Of a DNA stretch of 64,000 nt, positions 53,309 through 61,812 are shown in pieces. Position 1 is the first letter of the stretch. The number at the start of each line of letters is the position of its first letter. Both the position numbers and the translations under genes were made by a program. Source of the stretch: Verrucomicrobiota bacterium (lineage in GTDB: Bacteria; Verrucomicrobiota; Verrucomicrobiia; Limisphaerales; BJHT01); the NCBI GenBank assembly GCA_014193395.1, contig BJHT01000004.1, positions 1-64,000 on the forward strand. Direction: 5' to 3'. Below the pieces are notes generated by a model, which did not search any database, was not told where the DNA came from, and worked only from the letters and a program-made list of their open reading frames with translations.

Positions 53309-55939
53309 ATGTCACCCGTTCAACGCTCCCTCCCCACCGCCGCCCGCGCCCTGCTGGCGTTGCTGGTGCTCCTGTTTCATCCCGCCGAGTCCGCCCAATC
53401 CGCCCAACCCGCCAGCAAACGTCCCGTCGCGCCGTTGCCGCCGGGCGTGACGCTGCTGGACGCGCAGGGGCGTGACAACGGCGTGCGCTTCGCGGACCTC
53501 AACGGTGATGGTTTCGAGGATTTGATTTTTTCCAATGCCGAGCGCTACGGCATTTACTTGTTCAACGACGTTGAGCGAAAGGGACTGGGCTGGACCTATG
53601 GCTGGCCGCACCTCATTCGTGAGGGGAAGGCCGGCGATGCGAATGCGCTGCCGCCGTTTGTCACCGCCGATGGGCGCGACGCGGGCGTGACGTTCAAGGA
53701 CGGCGCGCTCTGGGTGCAGGGCGTGCGCCGTTTCTCCTACGCCGAACTTTGTCGTCCGCCGCTGCCGCCGTCACGCACGCCGCAGGAGTCGCTGCGCGCG
53801 CTGCGCTTGAAGCCCGGGTTCAAGGCGGACCTCGTCGCCAGCGAACCCCTCGTGCAGGACCCGATCTTCGTGGACTGGGACGCGCGCGGGCGCATGTGGG
53901 TCGTGGAGATGGCCGACTATCCGTTTCACGAGCGCAACGGACAGACCCACCACGGCCGCGTGAAAGTGCTCGAGGACACCGACGGCGACGGCATCTACGA
54001 CAAGGCGACGGTGTTCCTCGACGACCTGCTTTATCCCACCGGCCTGGCGTGTTGGAAAAACGGGGTCTTCGTCGCGAGCGTGCCGGACGTGTTTTTCGCC
54101 GAAGACACGGATGGCGACGGCCGGGCCGACAAGCGCACGCCCATTTTGCAGGGCTTCACGAAGGGCAATCCGCAGCATCTCGTGAACGGTTTTGCGTGGG
54201 GTCTCGACGGCTGGCTCTACGGCGGCAATGGCGACAGCGGCGGGCGCATCACCGCGGTGAAGAGTGGGAAGACGCACGTCCTCAGCGGCCGCGACTTCCG
54301 TTTCCATCCGGGCACCGGCGAGTTCCAACTGCAACCCGGTCAGGCGCAGTACGGCCGCTGGCGCGATGACTTCGGCAACTGGTTTGCCAACAACAACAGC
54401 AACCTTGGCTGGCATTACCTCTTCGATGACCGCTACCTCGCGCGCAATCCGCAACTCGCAGTGCCCACGATGAAGCGCGACCTCAATCGCGGTGGCAACC
54501 GACTCTTCCCCGTCAGCGCGCCCATCCACCGCCTGAACCAGCCCGATTCGGTGAACCTGCTCACGTCCGGGTGCAGCCTCATTCCGTATCGCGACACGCT
54601 CTTCGGCGCGGACTACGCGAGCAGCGTGTTCATCTGCGAACCGGCGAACAATCTCGTGCATCGCGAAGTGCTCGAGGCCGACGGCATCACCTTCCGCAGT
54701 CGTCGCGCCGACGACGAGCGGGAGCGGGAATTTCTCGCCAGCGAGGACAACTGGAGCCGCTTCACGCAGGCACGTACGGGACCAGACGGCTGTCTCTACG
54801 TGGTGGATTTTTACCGGCTCATTCTCGAACACCCGGAATGGATTGCGCGGCAGATGATCGAGCAACTCGACCTCCGCGCCGGCAGCGACAAGGGCCGCAT
54901 CTATCGCATCAGTCCGGTGAACACGCCGCGCCGCGCAGTGCCAAAACTGGCCGCCATGTCCGATGCCGAACTCGGCCACCAACTCACGTCATCCAACGGC
55001 TGGGTGCGCGACACGGCGCAACGGCTCCTCGTCGAACGCGGTGCCAAATGGAGCGCCGCCGCGCTCGCGGGCAGCGCCGCCGCGCAGGTACAGCAGCTCT
55101 GGACGATGCACACGCTGGGGACGCTGACGTCCGCCCATCTCCAGCCCGCGCTCCGCAGCCCGGAGGCGCGACTGCGCGAACACGCCGTGCGCATTGCTGA
55201 AAATTATCTTCGCGACGACTCCGTGCTCGCCGCGGTCTGCGAGCTGGTTCACGACGACGATGTGCGCGTGCGCGTGCAGGTGGCCTTCTCGCTCGGCGAA
55301 AGCCGCGACGCGCGTGTGCCCGCCGTGCTCCACGAGCTCGCGCAGCGCGACGCCGCGACGCCGGGAATGCTCGTCGCCCTGCTCAGCGCCGCGCCGCAAC
55401 ACGCCGACGCGCCGCAGTGGCAGGCGATGCTCAAAGGGGCCGTGCGCCCGACCAACGTGGTGCCGCCGAAGATCATCACGAACGCCGACCCTGATCGTGA
55501 GAAAATCGTCAAAGCCTATGCGGGCGTGGACAAACTCGTCGGCGACCCCGCGCGCGGACATCCGCTTTACACCGCGTTGTGCGCCGCGTGTCATCGCCTG
55601 AAGAACGAGGGAGTCGAGATTGGCCCCGACCTCGGCACTGTCGCCGGCAAACCCACCGAGCAGCTCCTCGAGGCCATTCTCGATCCGAGTCGCGCGGTGG
55701 AGCAGCGCTATCTCGCGCAGACGCTCACGTTGAAAAACGGGGAGGAACTGACCGGGATGGTCGCCGAGGAAACCGCGAACAGTCTCACGCTCAAACAGGT
55801 CACCGGCACTGTCGTCGTGCTGCGAACCAACCTTGCCAAACGCGTCACCAGCACCAAGTCGCTCATGCCCGACGGCCTTGAGAGTGCGCTCACACCGCAG
55901 CAACTCGCGGACGTGCTCGCGTGGATGCGCGCACGGTGA
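53309..55939 (+). CDS. PVC-type heme-binding CxxCH protein with propeller and HEAT repeats
   Basis: An 876-residue exported protein with a signal peptide (ARALLALLVLLFHPAESA). Residues ~50-75 look like one FG-GAP/VCBS element (RFADLNGDGFEDLIFSN). Then comes the PVC dehydrogenase-like propeller (FVDWDARGRMWVVEMADYPF, EDTDGDGIYDKATVFLDDL, SGRDFRFHPGTGEFQLQPG). A HEAT region follows (DSVLAAVCELVHDDDVRVRV), then the cytochrome c site ALCAACHRLKNEGVEIGPDL and a C-terminal GTVVVLRTNLAKRVTSTKS module. It probably oxidises sugars at the cell surface. It is abundant in the phylum. Confidence 0.9.
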   Translation: MSPVQRSLPTAARALLALLVLLFHPAESAQSAQPASKRPVAPLPPGVTLLDAQGRDNGVRFADLNGDGFEDLIFSNAERYGIYLFNDVERKGLGWTYGWPHLIREGKAGDANALPPFVTADGRDAGVTFKDGALWVQGVRRFSYAELCRPPLPPSRTPQESLRALRLKPGFKADLVASEPLVQDPIFVDWDARGRMWVVEMADYPFHERNGQTHHGRVKVLEDTDGDGIYDKATVFLDDLLYPTGLACWKNGVFVASVPDVFFAEDTDGDGRADKRTPILQGFTKGNPQHLVNGFAWGLDGWLYGGNGDSGGRITAVKSGKTHVLSGRDFRFHPGTGEFQLQPGQAQYGRWRDDFGNWFANNNSNLGWHYLFDDRYLARNPQLAVPTMKRDLNRGGNRLFPVSAPIHRLNQPDSVNLLTSGCSLIPYRDTLFGADYASSVFICEPANNLVHREVLEADGITFRSRRADDEREREFLASEDNWSRFTQARTGPDGCLYVVDFYRLILEHPEWIARQMIEQLDLRAGSDKGRIYRISPVNTPRRAVPKLAAMSDAELGHQLTSSNGWVRDTAQRLLVERGAKWSAAALAGSAAAQVQQLWTMHTLGTLTSAHLQPALRSPEARLREHAVRIAENYLRDDSVLAAVCELVHDDDVRVRVQVAFSLGESRDARVPAVLHELAQRDAATPGMLVALLSAAPQHADAPQWQAMLKGAVRPTNVVPPKIITNADPDREKIVKAYAGVDKLVGDPARGHPLYTALCAACHRLKNEGVEIGPDLGTVAGKPTEQLLEAILDPSRAVEQRYLAQTLTLKNGEELTGMVAEETANSLTLKQVTGTVVVLRTNLAKRVTSTKSLMPDGLESALTPQQLADVLAWMRAR

Positions 55940-56453
55940 GTCGCGGGCGCGTGGGGGGGACGTAGCCGCCGACGTGAGGAGGCGTTGACAGGCGGACAGC
56001 TCCGCCCTTGTAGGAGTCGAGGTTACGAGACTCTAACCTTTTTCACGCGACACGCGGCCTGAGTCTCGGGGACGTGACTTGGGCAAGGCGTTGTGGAACC
56101 GGAGCGTGGTTTCACGACGTGGGTTGCGGTGGTCTGGGACGGTCTTCTCGCGGAAGAAGGTCAGAGCCTCGTTACCTCGACTCCTACAAGGTCGGGAGCG
56201 CGAGCGGCTTGGAGGAAACGGCGGGAGGAAAGGCGGTGGACGTTGGCTGGCGGATTTCCGCGCCAGGTGTGTGAGTTGCCTCCGCCTCGTCACCTCGGCT
56301 GCTGCTTTTCACACAAGCTTTGAAGGCCGCGCTCCGACGATCGGCGCTCACGCGCGGCGTATCCACTTGCCTCGAATGCGCGGTCGGACGAAGAATGTTG
56401 GCGATGAAACGACGCGGGACCGGGGCTTCGCAGTTGTTTGATCGGCCACGGTT
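55940..56453. repeat. gene-free interval with family B copy 3 and outer palindrome
   Basis: Family B copy 3 occupies about 56006-56200 (left arm cttgtaggagtcgaggttac, right arm gcctcgttacctcgactcct then acaag), with its middle related to the copy at 25464. Outside it, gccgacgtgaggaggcg (55968) and gcctccgcctcgtcacctcg (56279) form an outer inverted pair, related to 32602-32690. No gene is supported here. The tRNA follows. Confidence 0.8.
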
Positions 56454-56530
56454 GCGCTCGTAGCTCAGTTGGATAGAGCAGCGGATTTCTAATCCGCCGG
56501 TCGCGCGTTCGAATCGCGCCGAGCGCACCA
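56454..56530 (+). tRNA. tRNA-Arg (anticodon UCU), CCA encoded
   Basis: The cloverleaf is complete: acceptor gcgctcg (56454-56460) pairs with cgagcgc (56520-56526). The D arm includes agctcagttggatagagc. The anticodon stem-loop gcggatttctaatccgc gives anticodon TCT at 56488-56490. The T arm contains gcgcgttcgaatcgcgc. Discriminator A and CCA are encoded at 56527-56530. It reads AGA codons as arginine. Confidence 0.97.
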
Positions 56531-56622
56531 CTTCTTCATTTCCCCCCGATTTTCCAAGCCCGGATGGAGGGATCGTGCGCCAGTCCGGCGGCGGGTGGAG
56601 AACGGAAGTCACGCGCGCGGCT

Positions 56623-57102
56623 TCAGGGGGAAACGGCCAGCCGTTCGCCGTTCTGCTCGCGGGTCATGAGGACGCCCTGTTCCTTGTAGGGCTTGAGCAT
56701 GAAATGGGTCGCGGTGGAGAGGACGCCCTGCAGGGTCGCGAGTTTCTCGGCGACGAAGCGGGCGACTTCGCGGAGGGAATCGCCCTCGACGATGACGAGG
56801 AGGTCGTAGCCGCCGGACATGAGGTAGCAGGATTTGACCTCGTCGTACTTGGCGATGCGTCCGGCGAGCCGGTCGAAGCCACCCTCACGTTCGGGCGTGA
56901 TTTTCACCTCGATGACGGCGCGGACGAGTTCCATGCCGAGCTTCTCTTCATTGATGATCGTGCGGTAGCCGAGGATGACGTGGTCGCGTTCGTACTCGCT
57001 GATGCGGGCCGCCACCGTGGCCTCGGGCAGGTTCAGCATGGCGGCGAGCTGCGCGGGTTGGAGGGACGCGTTTTCGAGCAGGAGTTTCAGCAAAGGATCC
57101 AT
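56623..57102 (-). CDS. Lrp/AsnC-family transcription regulator
   Basis: A 159-residue regulator. An N-terminal winged helix-turn-helix (LQPAQLAAMLNLPEATVAAR) is followed by a linker and an AsnC ligand-binding ferredoxin-like domain (VKSCYLMSGGYDLLVIVEGD). Lrp-type proteins form octamers and sense amino acids. No amino-acid operon lies nearby. It is convergent with the tRNA-Arg gene. Confidence 0.88.
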   Translation of the reverse strand: MDPLLKLLLENASLQPAQLAAMLNLPEATVAARISEYERDHVILGYRTIINEEKLGMELVRAVIEVKITPEREGGFDRLAGRIAKYDEVKSCYLMSGGYDLLVIVEGDSLREVARFVAEKLATLQGVLSTATHFMLKPYKEQGVLMTREQNGERLAVSP

Positions 57103-57552
57103 GCGAGGAGGTTAAGCGGGAAGCGCGGCGGCGGGCACGAACTTTTTCGATCCGGGGCGCGGTGGTGCGGTCGCGCTCACGGCAGCGTCGGGATTGGCAG
57201 GGAAGAATTTGTCTTAACCACGGATGGACATGATCGGAAAGGCGCGGCAGAGCCGCGGGGGGAATGGAGGGCGACCGGTCCCCGGTCGCAGCGGCAACGT
57301 CGGAGCCAAGGTGTCAGGAATTCTTTTACGTCTTCGCGAGCAAGCAGCCGCTGCGGGCGGGGACCGCCCGCGCTCCAAATTCATCGCGGCGCGCGACGAT
57401 TCAACGACCTCGTAAAACTGATTGGAAAGGCGGGTTTGCGGCGGCTGAATTTACTCTGGGGATGACGCGACGGCCTCCCTGCTTCATCCGTGTCCATCCG
57501 TGTCCATTCGTGTTAATCCGTGGTTTCTAGACTCCCCCTGCGGTTCCCGATC
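57103..57552. other. gene-free spacer with decamer repeats
   Basis: No gene is supported. It holds ttaaccacggatggacatga (57214) and, at 57483-57525, catccgtgtccatccgtgtc then cattcgtgttaatccgtgg, a period-10 repeat also present at 17799 and 30928. The promoter of the Lrp gene should lie here. Confidence 0.5.
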
Positions 57553-58422
57553 TCACAGTGGCACGAGCGCGGTCCAGTGCGAGAGGCCGAAGTGAGTTTG
57601 GAATTTCGCGTGCAGGGCTTCGGCTTCGGCGCGGCCGCGGATCAGGGCGAAGGTGGTCGAGCCGCTGCCGGACATGAGCGCGGCGGCGGCGCCGTTGGCT
57701 TTGAGAAATTCCTGGAAGAGCGCGAGCAGCGGATATTTATGCAGGGCGGGGGCTTCGAGGGAGTTGTAGAACGCAGCGCCCGCAGCGGCGAGATCACCCG
57801 CGCGGAGCAGCGAGATGAGCTGCTGGGCGCGGCCGGGCCGGCCATTCAGCGCGGCGGGGAAATGGGCCAGTTGTTGGTAAGCCCAGGCGGTGGCGATGCC
57901 GAAGCCGGGATGGATGAGGAGGAGAAAGACGTCCTGAAAAACGGGGAAGAAATCGAGGGGCTGTATTCGTTCGCCGCGCCCGGTGGCCAGCGCGGGCTGC
58001 GGTTGCAGGAAGAACGGGATGTCGGACCCGAGGGCCGCGGCGAGTTCGTGCAGTCGCGCGGCGGAGAGCGGGGAATCGAAGAGTTCGTTCAATCCGAGCA
58101 GCGTGGTGGCGGCGTCCCCGCTGCCGCCGCCGAGGCCCGCGGCCATGGGAATGCGTTTTTCCAAATGGATGCGGACGCCCTGTGAAATGCGGGCGGCCGC
58201 GAGGAATGAGGTCGCGGCGCGATGGACGAGGTTGGTGGCATCCACGGCGAGCGCGGGGTCGCTGCAGGTGAGCGTCACGCCGGCGGTGGCGGATTCAAAC
58301 GTCAGCTCATCGCACAGCCGGACCGGGTGCATGACGGTTTCGAGTTCGTGGAAACCGTCGGCGCGACGGCCGAGAATGTTGAGGAGGAGGTTGATTTTAC
58401 AGGGCGAGGAGCGGGCCGGCAT
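57553..58422 (-). CDS. ispE: 4-diphosphocytidyl-2-C-methyl-D-erythritol kinase
   Basis: A GHMP-family kinase of 289 residues, the fourth step of the MEP isoprenoid pathway (phosphorylates CDP-ME). The N terminus MPARSSPCKINLLLNILGRR carries the substrate-lysine region. The ATP-binding glycine-rich loop is PMAAGLGGGSGDAATTLLGL, and AALMSGSGSTTFALIRG is the third motif. The start ATG 58422 lies just 4 nt beyond the U-tract of a terminator, so ispE may need its own promoter or read-through. Confidence 0.93.
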   Translation of the reverse strand: MPARSSPCKINLLLNILGRRADGFHELETVMHPVRLCDELTFESATAGVTLTCSDPALAVDATNLVHRAATSFLAAARISQGVRIHLEKRIPMAAGLGGGSGDAATTLLGLNELFDSPLSAARLHELAAALGSDIPFFLQPQPALATGRGERIQPLDFFPVFQDVFLLLIHPGFGIATAWAYQQLAHFPAALNGRPGRAQQLISLLRAGDLAAAGAAFYNSLEAPALHKYPLLALFQEFLKANGAAAALMSGSGSTTFALIRGRAEAEALHAKFQTHFGLSHWTALVPL

Positions 58423-58425
58423 AAA

Positions 58426-58459
58426 ATGAAAAAGGCGCCAACACGCAAATGTCGGCGCC
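58426..58459 (-). terminator. rho-independent terminator after the lipoprotein gene
   Basis: On the minus strand ggcgccgaca pairs with tgttggcgcc (one G-U/mismatch position) around a 6-nt loop, followed by tttttcatttt. It lies between the lipoprotein stop (58477) and the ispE start (58422), 18 nt after the former. Confidence 0.85.
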
Positions 58460-58476
58460 CGGGGGAAATGGGCGGA

Positions 58477-58965
58477 TCAGTGATCGAACACGCGGAAGCG
58501 GCTGCCGGGAATGAGCGGCATCACGTCGCCACCGCTGAAACCGATGTTGGTGTCGGTCGAAAGCATGGAATCGGCGAAGAGGCCGGGGCGATAGTTGTCG
58601 GGATACGGTGGGCGGACGGAGAAAGGCTCGGCTTTGACGCGGGTGCTGGGGTCCATGAAGAACTTGTTCGGCCACTCGTAGTTCTCGTACACCACCGTCG
58701 GGAATGGAGAGGAAACGATCTCGCCCACGCCGATGAGGGTGCGGGCGAGGGTGCGGTGAACGCCGCGGATGGTGCCCACGGTCATGCCGGTCTCGGACCC
58801 TTCCCAGACGGAGGTTTGCTCGACCGAACGGCGGAACTCACCGAGTCGCCCGATCTCCATGACGTTGTTGATTCCGCGGCCCAGCTTGGCCTCCATGCCG
58901 CCGCATCCGGTGAACAGGGCGGCGAACGGAACGAGTGACAACAGGAGTATCAATTGCTTTTGCAT
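58477..58965 (-). CDS. small lipoprotein, exosortase-associated TIGR04073-like
   Basis: A 162-residue lipoprotein. The signal MQKQLILLLSLVPFAALFTG ends in a lipobox with cysteine at about residue 21 (FTGCGG). Then come KLGRGINNVMEIGRLGEFRR and a conserved PTVVYENYEWPNKFFM region. This pattern matches the TIGR04073 exosortase-associated family as I remember it, common in Verrucomicrobiota and Lentisphaerota. Function unknown. It follows tatC by 67 nt and ends at a strong terminator. Confidence 0.75.
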   Translation of the reverse strand: MQKQLILLLSLVPFAALFTGCGGMEAKLGRGINNVMEIGRLGEFRRSVEQTSVWEGSETGMTVGTIRGVHRTLARTLIGVGEIVSSPFPTVVYENYEWPNKFFMDPSTRVKAEPFSVRPPYPDNYRPGLFADSMLSTDTNIGFSGGDVMPLIPGSRFRVFDH

Positions 58966-59032
58966 GGCGGTTGGCTGTGCTTGGGCCGGACGCTAATGAG
59001 GCCCCCCGGCTTGTAAAGATAGTTTTGCGAAC

Positions 59033-60496
59033 TCACCGGGCTGCGGTTGGCTTCGCTGCTGCCGCCGCCGCGCGCTCCTCGCGTTTGCGATCGCGCCGCT
59101 CCCAATACCACGCGATCCACACGGTGATTTCGTACAGGATCTGGAGCGGGATGGCCATCATGACCTGGGTCAGCACTTCGGGCGTCGTGAGCACCGCGCC
59201 GAGGACGAGGTTGATGACGATCATGTAGCGGCGGAAGCCGGCGAGCATCCGGTAGTTCAACACGCCGAGTTTCACGAGCACGAGAATCACGACGGGCATC
59301 TCGAAGCCCAGCCCCATGCCGAGCATGAATTTGCAGACAAACGAGATGTAGTCCTCCGCGGTCCACTGATCGGCGGAGATACCCAGCCACTGCGAGTACT
59401 TGGCGGACGCATCGAGCGCGAGCGGCATGAGTTTGAAATAGCAAAAGGAGACGCCGCCGAGGAACAGCACGACCCCGGCCACGAATCCGCGCATGAGATA
59501 GTGCTTTTCATTCAGCTTCAGTGCGGGGAGCAGAAACTGACCGATGAAAAAAATCAGGAACGGAGACGCCAGCACGATCCCCCCGTAGATCGCGAGCTGG
59601 AAGGCGACAATGAACCCACCGGCTGGCCGCAGATTGAGCAGCTCGCGCATGTCTGATTTTGCGGCCGCCGGAGGGTTGGTGGTGGGCACGAACGCCAGAA
59701 AGGTGTTCGACCCAAACGTGATCGGCCGCAATTCCACTGCGACGCGAGGATTGGTCCCGAAGTTTAAGGTCGATTCCGGAGGGGCGGAGAATTTGGCCAG
59801 CACATTGGTTCCGGCCATCACGACCAGCACTTGATTGGTGTTCAGGCTCTCGTTCCGGTCGGCAGATTTTTTCAGCGGCCATTTGATCACTTCCATCAGG
59901 TGATCGCCCGCCGCGAGACAGATCACCATGCCCACAATCGTTGCCACCACACACTTGATGAGCACCCAGCGGAAGTCCTCCAGATGCTCCAGGAATGGCT
60001 TGACCGGCCCGCCGCCTTCGTCCTCCTCCTCGGTCACGGGTTCGTTTGGCAACGACGGCGGGGGCGTGTAGGCGGTCTGGTGGAAATCGTCGTGATGGTG
60101 CGGCGGATTCAGCTCCTGATGGTGCTGGGGATCGTAGTCGTGATAGTGATCGTGGTAATGCTCGTTGTAGGGATCTTGCTCGATATGATGCGCCGGGTCG
60201 ATCACCGGCTCGACCGTGGAAGGAGTGGTCGGTGCAACGACCGGCGTCAGGGAGTGCTGATCCGTTGGCGGCGAACTTGCTTCCACACCCGCTGAGACAG
60301 GTGCTGCGGCTGGATTGGCACCAATAGGTTCTGTAGCCGCGGACAGAGAAACCGGCGCGACCCCGCCGGGGGGAGAGGTCACCGCGCCACCCGGAGGAAC
60401 TGCCGGAAGCGGGGTGGGAGAAGAAGCTGCCGAACTAACCGTAGAGTTGCCGGAAGCGGGACGTTCTAGCTTCGCCTCCTCGGGCTCATTGGCCAT
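59033..60496 (-). CDS. tatC: TatC with long Pro/His-rich N-terminal extension
   Basis: A 487-residue Sec-independent translocase subunit TatC, about 230 residues longer than usual. Residues 1-160 are Pro/Ala/Ser-rich with a His-rich stretch at about 103-139 (12 His in 37 residues). The TatC core starts at KPFLEHLEDFRWVLIKCVVA with its conserved glutamate, and the first periplasmic loop is also enlarged. Later blocks include FIGQFLLPALKLNEKHYLMR, a conserved FEMPVVILVLVKLGVLN and a C-terminal basic tail (WERRDRKREERAAAAAAKP). With TatA it exports folded proteins. It lies downstream of the two tatA genes. Confidence 0.9.
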   Translation of the reverse strand: MANEPEEAKLERPASGNSTVSSAASSPTPLPAVPPGGAVTSPPGGVAPVSLSAATEPIGANPAAAPVSAGVEASSPPTDQHSLTPVVAPTTPSTVEPVIDPAHHIEQDPYNEHYHDHYHDYDPQHHQELNPPHHHDDFHQTAYTPPPSLPNEPVTEEEDEGGGPVKPFLEHLEDFRWVLIKCVVATIVGMVICLAAGDHLMEVIKWPLKKSADRNESLNTNQVLVVMAGTNVLAKFSAPPESTLNFGTNPRVAVELRPITFGSNTFLAFVPTTNPPAAAKSDMRELLNLRPAGGFIVAFQLAIYGGIVLASPFLIFFIGQFLLPALKLNEKHYLMRGFVAGVVLFLGGVSFCYFKLMPLALDASAKYSQWLGISADQWTAEDYISFVCKFMLGMGLGFEMPVVILVLVKLGVLNYRMLAGFRRYMIVINLVLGAVLTTPEVLTQVMMAIPLQILYEITVWIAWYWERRDRKREERAAAAAAKPTAAR

Positions 60497-60517
60497 GACA
60501 AGAAACTAGGCAACCGC

Positions 60518-60805
60518 TCAAGCCTTGGGGGCGGAATCCGTCTTGTGTGGCTCGGTCGTGGCGTTGGCCACCGCCTCCGGCCGCTGGACCGGCCGTTGCG
60601 GCGGCGGGGGGGGTGATACCGGTTCTTCCAACGACCGATGCAACTCGCTGGTGATGTCAGTCGAAGCTTTCTTGAACTCTTTGATGCCCTGTCCCAGACC
60701 GCGGGCCAATTCGGGCAGCTTCTTGGCGCCAAACAAGATCAAAACCACGGCGAGAATCAGCACCAATTCCCAGCCCCCGATGAAACCTGCGAAAATCGTT
60801 GTCAT
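60518..60805 (-). CDS. TatA/TatE-type protein, longer paralogue
   Basis: A 95-residue Tat pore component. The N-terminal helix [20 protein letters not shown] and the hinge [20 protein letters not shown] match TatA/E. The C-terminal half is Pro-rich ([20 protein letters not shown]), unlike its shorter neighbour. Located between the 59-residue tatA and tatC, so a paralogous pair feeds one TatC. Confidence 0.9.
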   Translation of the reverse strand: MTTIFAGFIGGWELVLILAVVLILFGAKKLPELARGLGQGIKEFKKASTDITSELHRSLEEPVSPPPPPQRPVQRPEAVANATTEPHKTDSAPKA

Positions 60806-60823
60806 AAGCTCTGTTTGTTGGTG

Positions 60824-61003
60824 TTAAACCTTCGGCCCCTGATCGTCAGTGGAGGCCTTCTTGAATTCCCGGATGCCCTGTCCCAAACCACGCGCCAGTT
60901 CGGGCAGCTTCTTGGCACCAAACAGGATCATGACAACCGCCAAGATGAGGACGAATTCCCACCCGCCGATAAACGCGGCGAGGACTTGAGGATTAATGTT
61001 CAT
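60824..61003 (-). CDS. short TatA/TatE-type protein (59 aa)
   Basis: The minus-strand frame encodes MNINPQVLAAFIGGWEFVLI, then [20 protein letters not shown], then [19 protein letters not shown]. It is nearly identical in its helix and hinge to the next gene but lacks the Pro-rich tail. It is intact, with an ATG 61003 and TAA at 60824, and lies 62 nt downstream of the pal stop. A recent duplication is likely. Confidence 0.9.
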   Translation of the reverse strand: MNINPQVLAAFIGGWEFVLILAVVMILFGAKKLPELARGLGQGIREFKKASTDDQGPKV

Positions 61004-61064
61004 GGTGGGTGAAGCTAGACCTCATCCATCGCCAAGTAAAGGGGCTATTCCAGTGCTGCACGTT

Positions 61065-61787
61065 TTACTGGCGGGGCATCAGGACGATGAACTCGCCGCG
61101 GCGGTTTTTGGACCACGCCGCTTCGTTGTGGCCGTTATCCACGGGGCGATCAAAGCCGTAGCTGATCGTGCGAATGCGGGAGGCTTGGATGCCCAGGCGC
61201 ACCAGATACTCGCGAACCGCCAAGGCCCGGCGTTCACCCAGCGCACGATTGTATTCTTCGGTCCCGCGCTCGTCGCAGTGGCCCTCGATGAGGAGCTTGT
61301 TGGGCAACGCGGTCTTCATGAAGGCGGCCACCGCTTCGATTTTGCTGCGCTGCTTGTCTTTGATGACGGCGCTGTCGAAGTCGAAGAGGATGGTGTTGTT
61401 TTTGAACAGCGAGGCATCCTTGAGCATCCCCTCGAAGTCCGCGCGTTCGGCGGTCGAAATCCCGGTACCAGTTCGACGGGTGTTATCAGTCCCGCCGGGG
61501 GTCACATCGACTGCTGAAGGAGGTGGGAATGGCGGAACCTTGGTGCCGTCCGTGTTCGTGTAGGTCGGCGGAGGCGGGCTGGGGCGAACGTTGGTCGGTG
61601 GCGTATAGTTCCCGGTACTCGGGGTATAGGTGGCCTTCGGGGGGGTATCGTCCACGATCCCGGTACCAGTCTTCCCGGCACCACCCGGAATGGGAGTCAA
61701 ACCTTTCGTGCGCGAGCGGCAGCCAGTGGTCGCCACGGTGAAAATCAAGCCCACCGCCAGCAGTTTCAGCAGATCAAAACGTTTCAT
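61065..61787 (-). CDS. pal: peptidoglycan-associated lipoprotein, OmpA-like
   Basis: A 240-residue lipoprotein starting at ATG 61787. The lipobox lies in FTVATTGCRSRT. A long Pro/Thr-rich linker precedes the OmpA-like peptidoglycan-binding domain (SLFKNNTILFDFDSAVIKDK and LIEGHCDERGTEEYNRALGE, with ERRALAVREYLVRLGI). It anchors the outer membrane to peptidoglycan and works with TolB. It follows tolB by 25 nt. Confidence 0.92.
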   Translation of the reverse strand: MKRFDLLKLLAVGLIFTVATTGCRSRTKGLTPIPGGAGKTGTGIVDDTPPKATYTPSTGNYTPPTNVRPSPPPPTYTNTDGTKVPPFPPPSAVDVTPGGTDNTRRTGTGISTAERADFEGMLKDASLFKNNTILFDFDSAVIKDKQRSKIEAVAAFMKTALPNKLLIEGHCDERGTEEYNRALGERRALAVREYLVRLGIQASRIRTISYGFDRPVDNGHNEAAWSKNRRGEFIVLMPRQ

Positions 61788-61812
61788 GTGAGAAAAAAGT
61801 ACCGGGATTATG

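Noticed and set aside
56454-56530. tRNA as an attachment site of an integrated element
   Set aside because: No integrase, no direct repeat of the tRNA 3' end and no boundary of composition was seen nearby.
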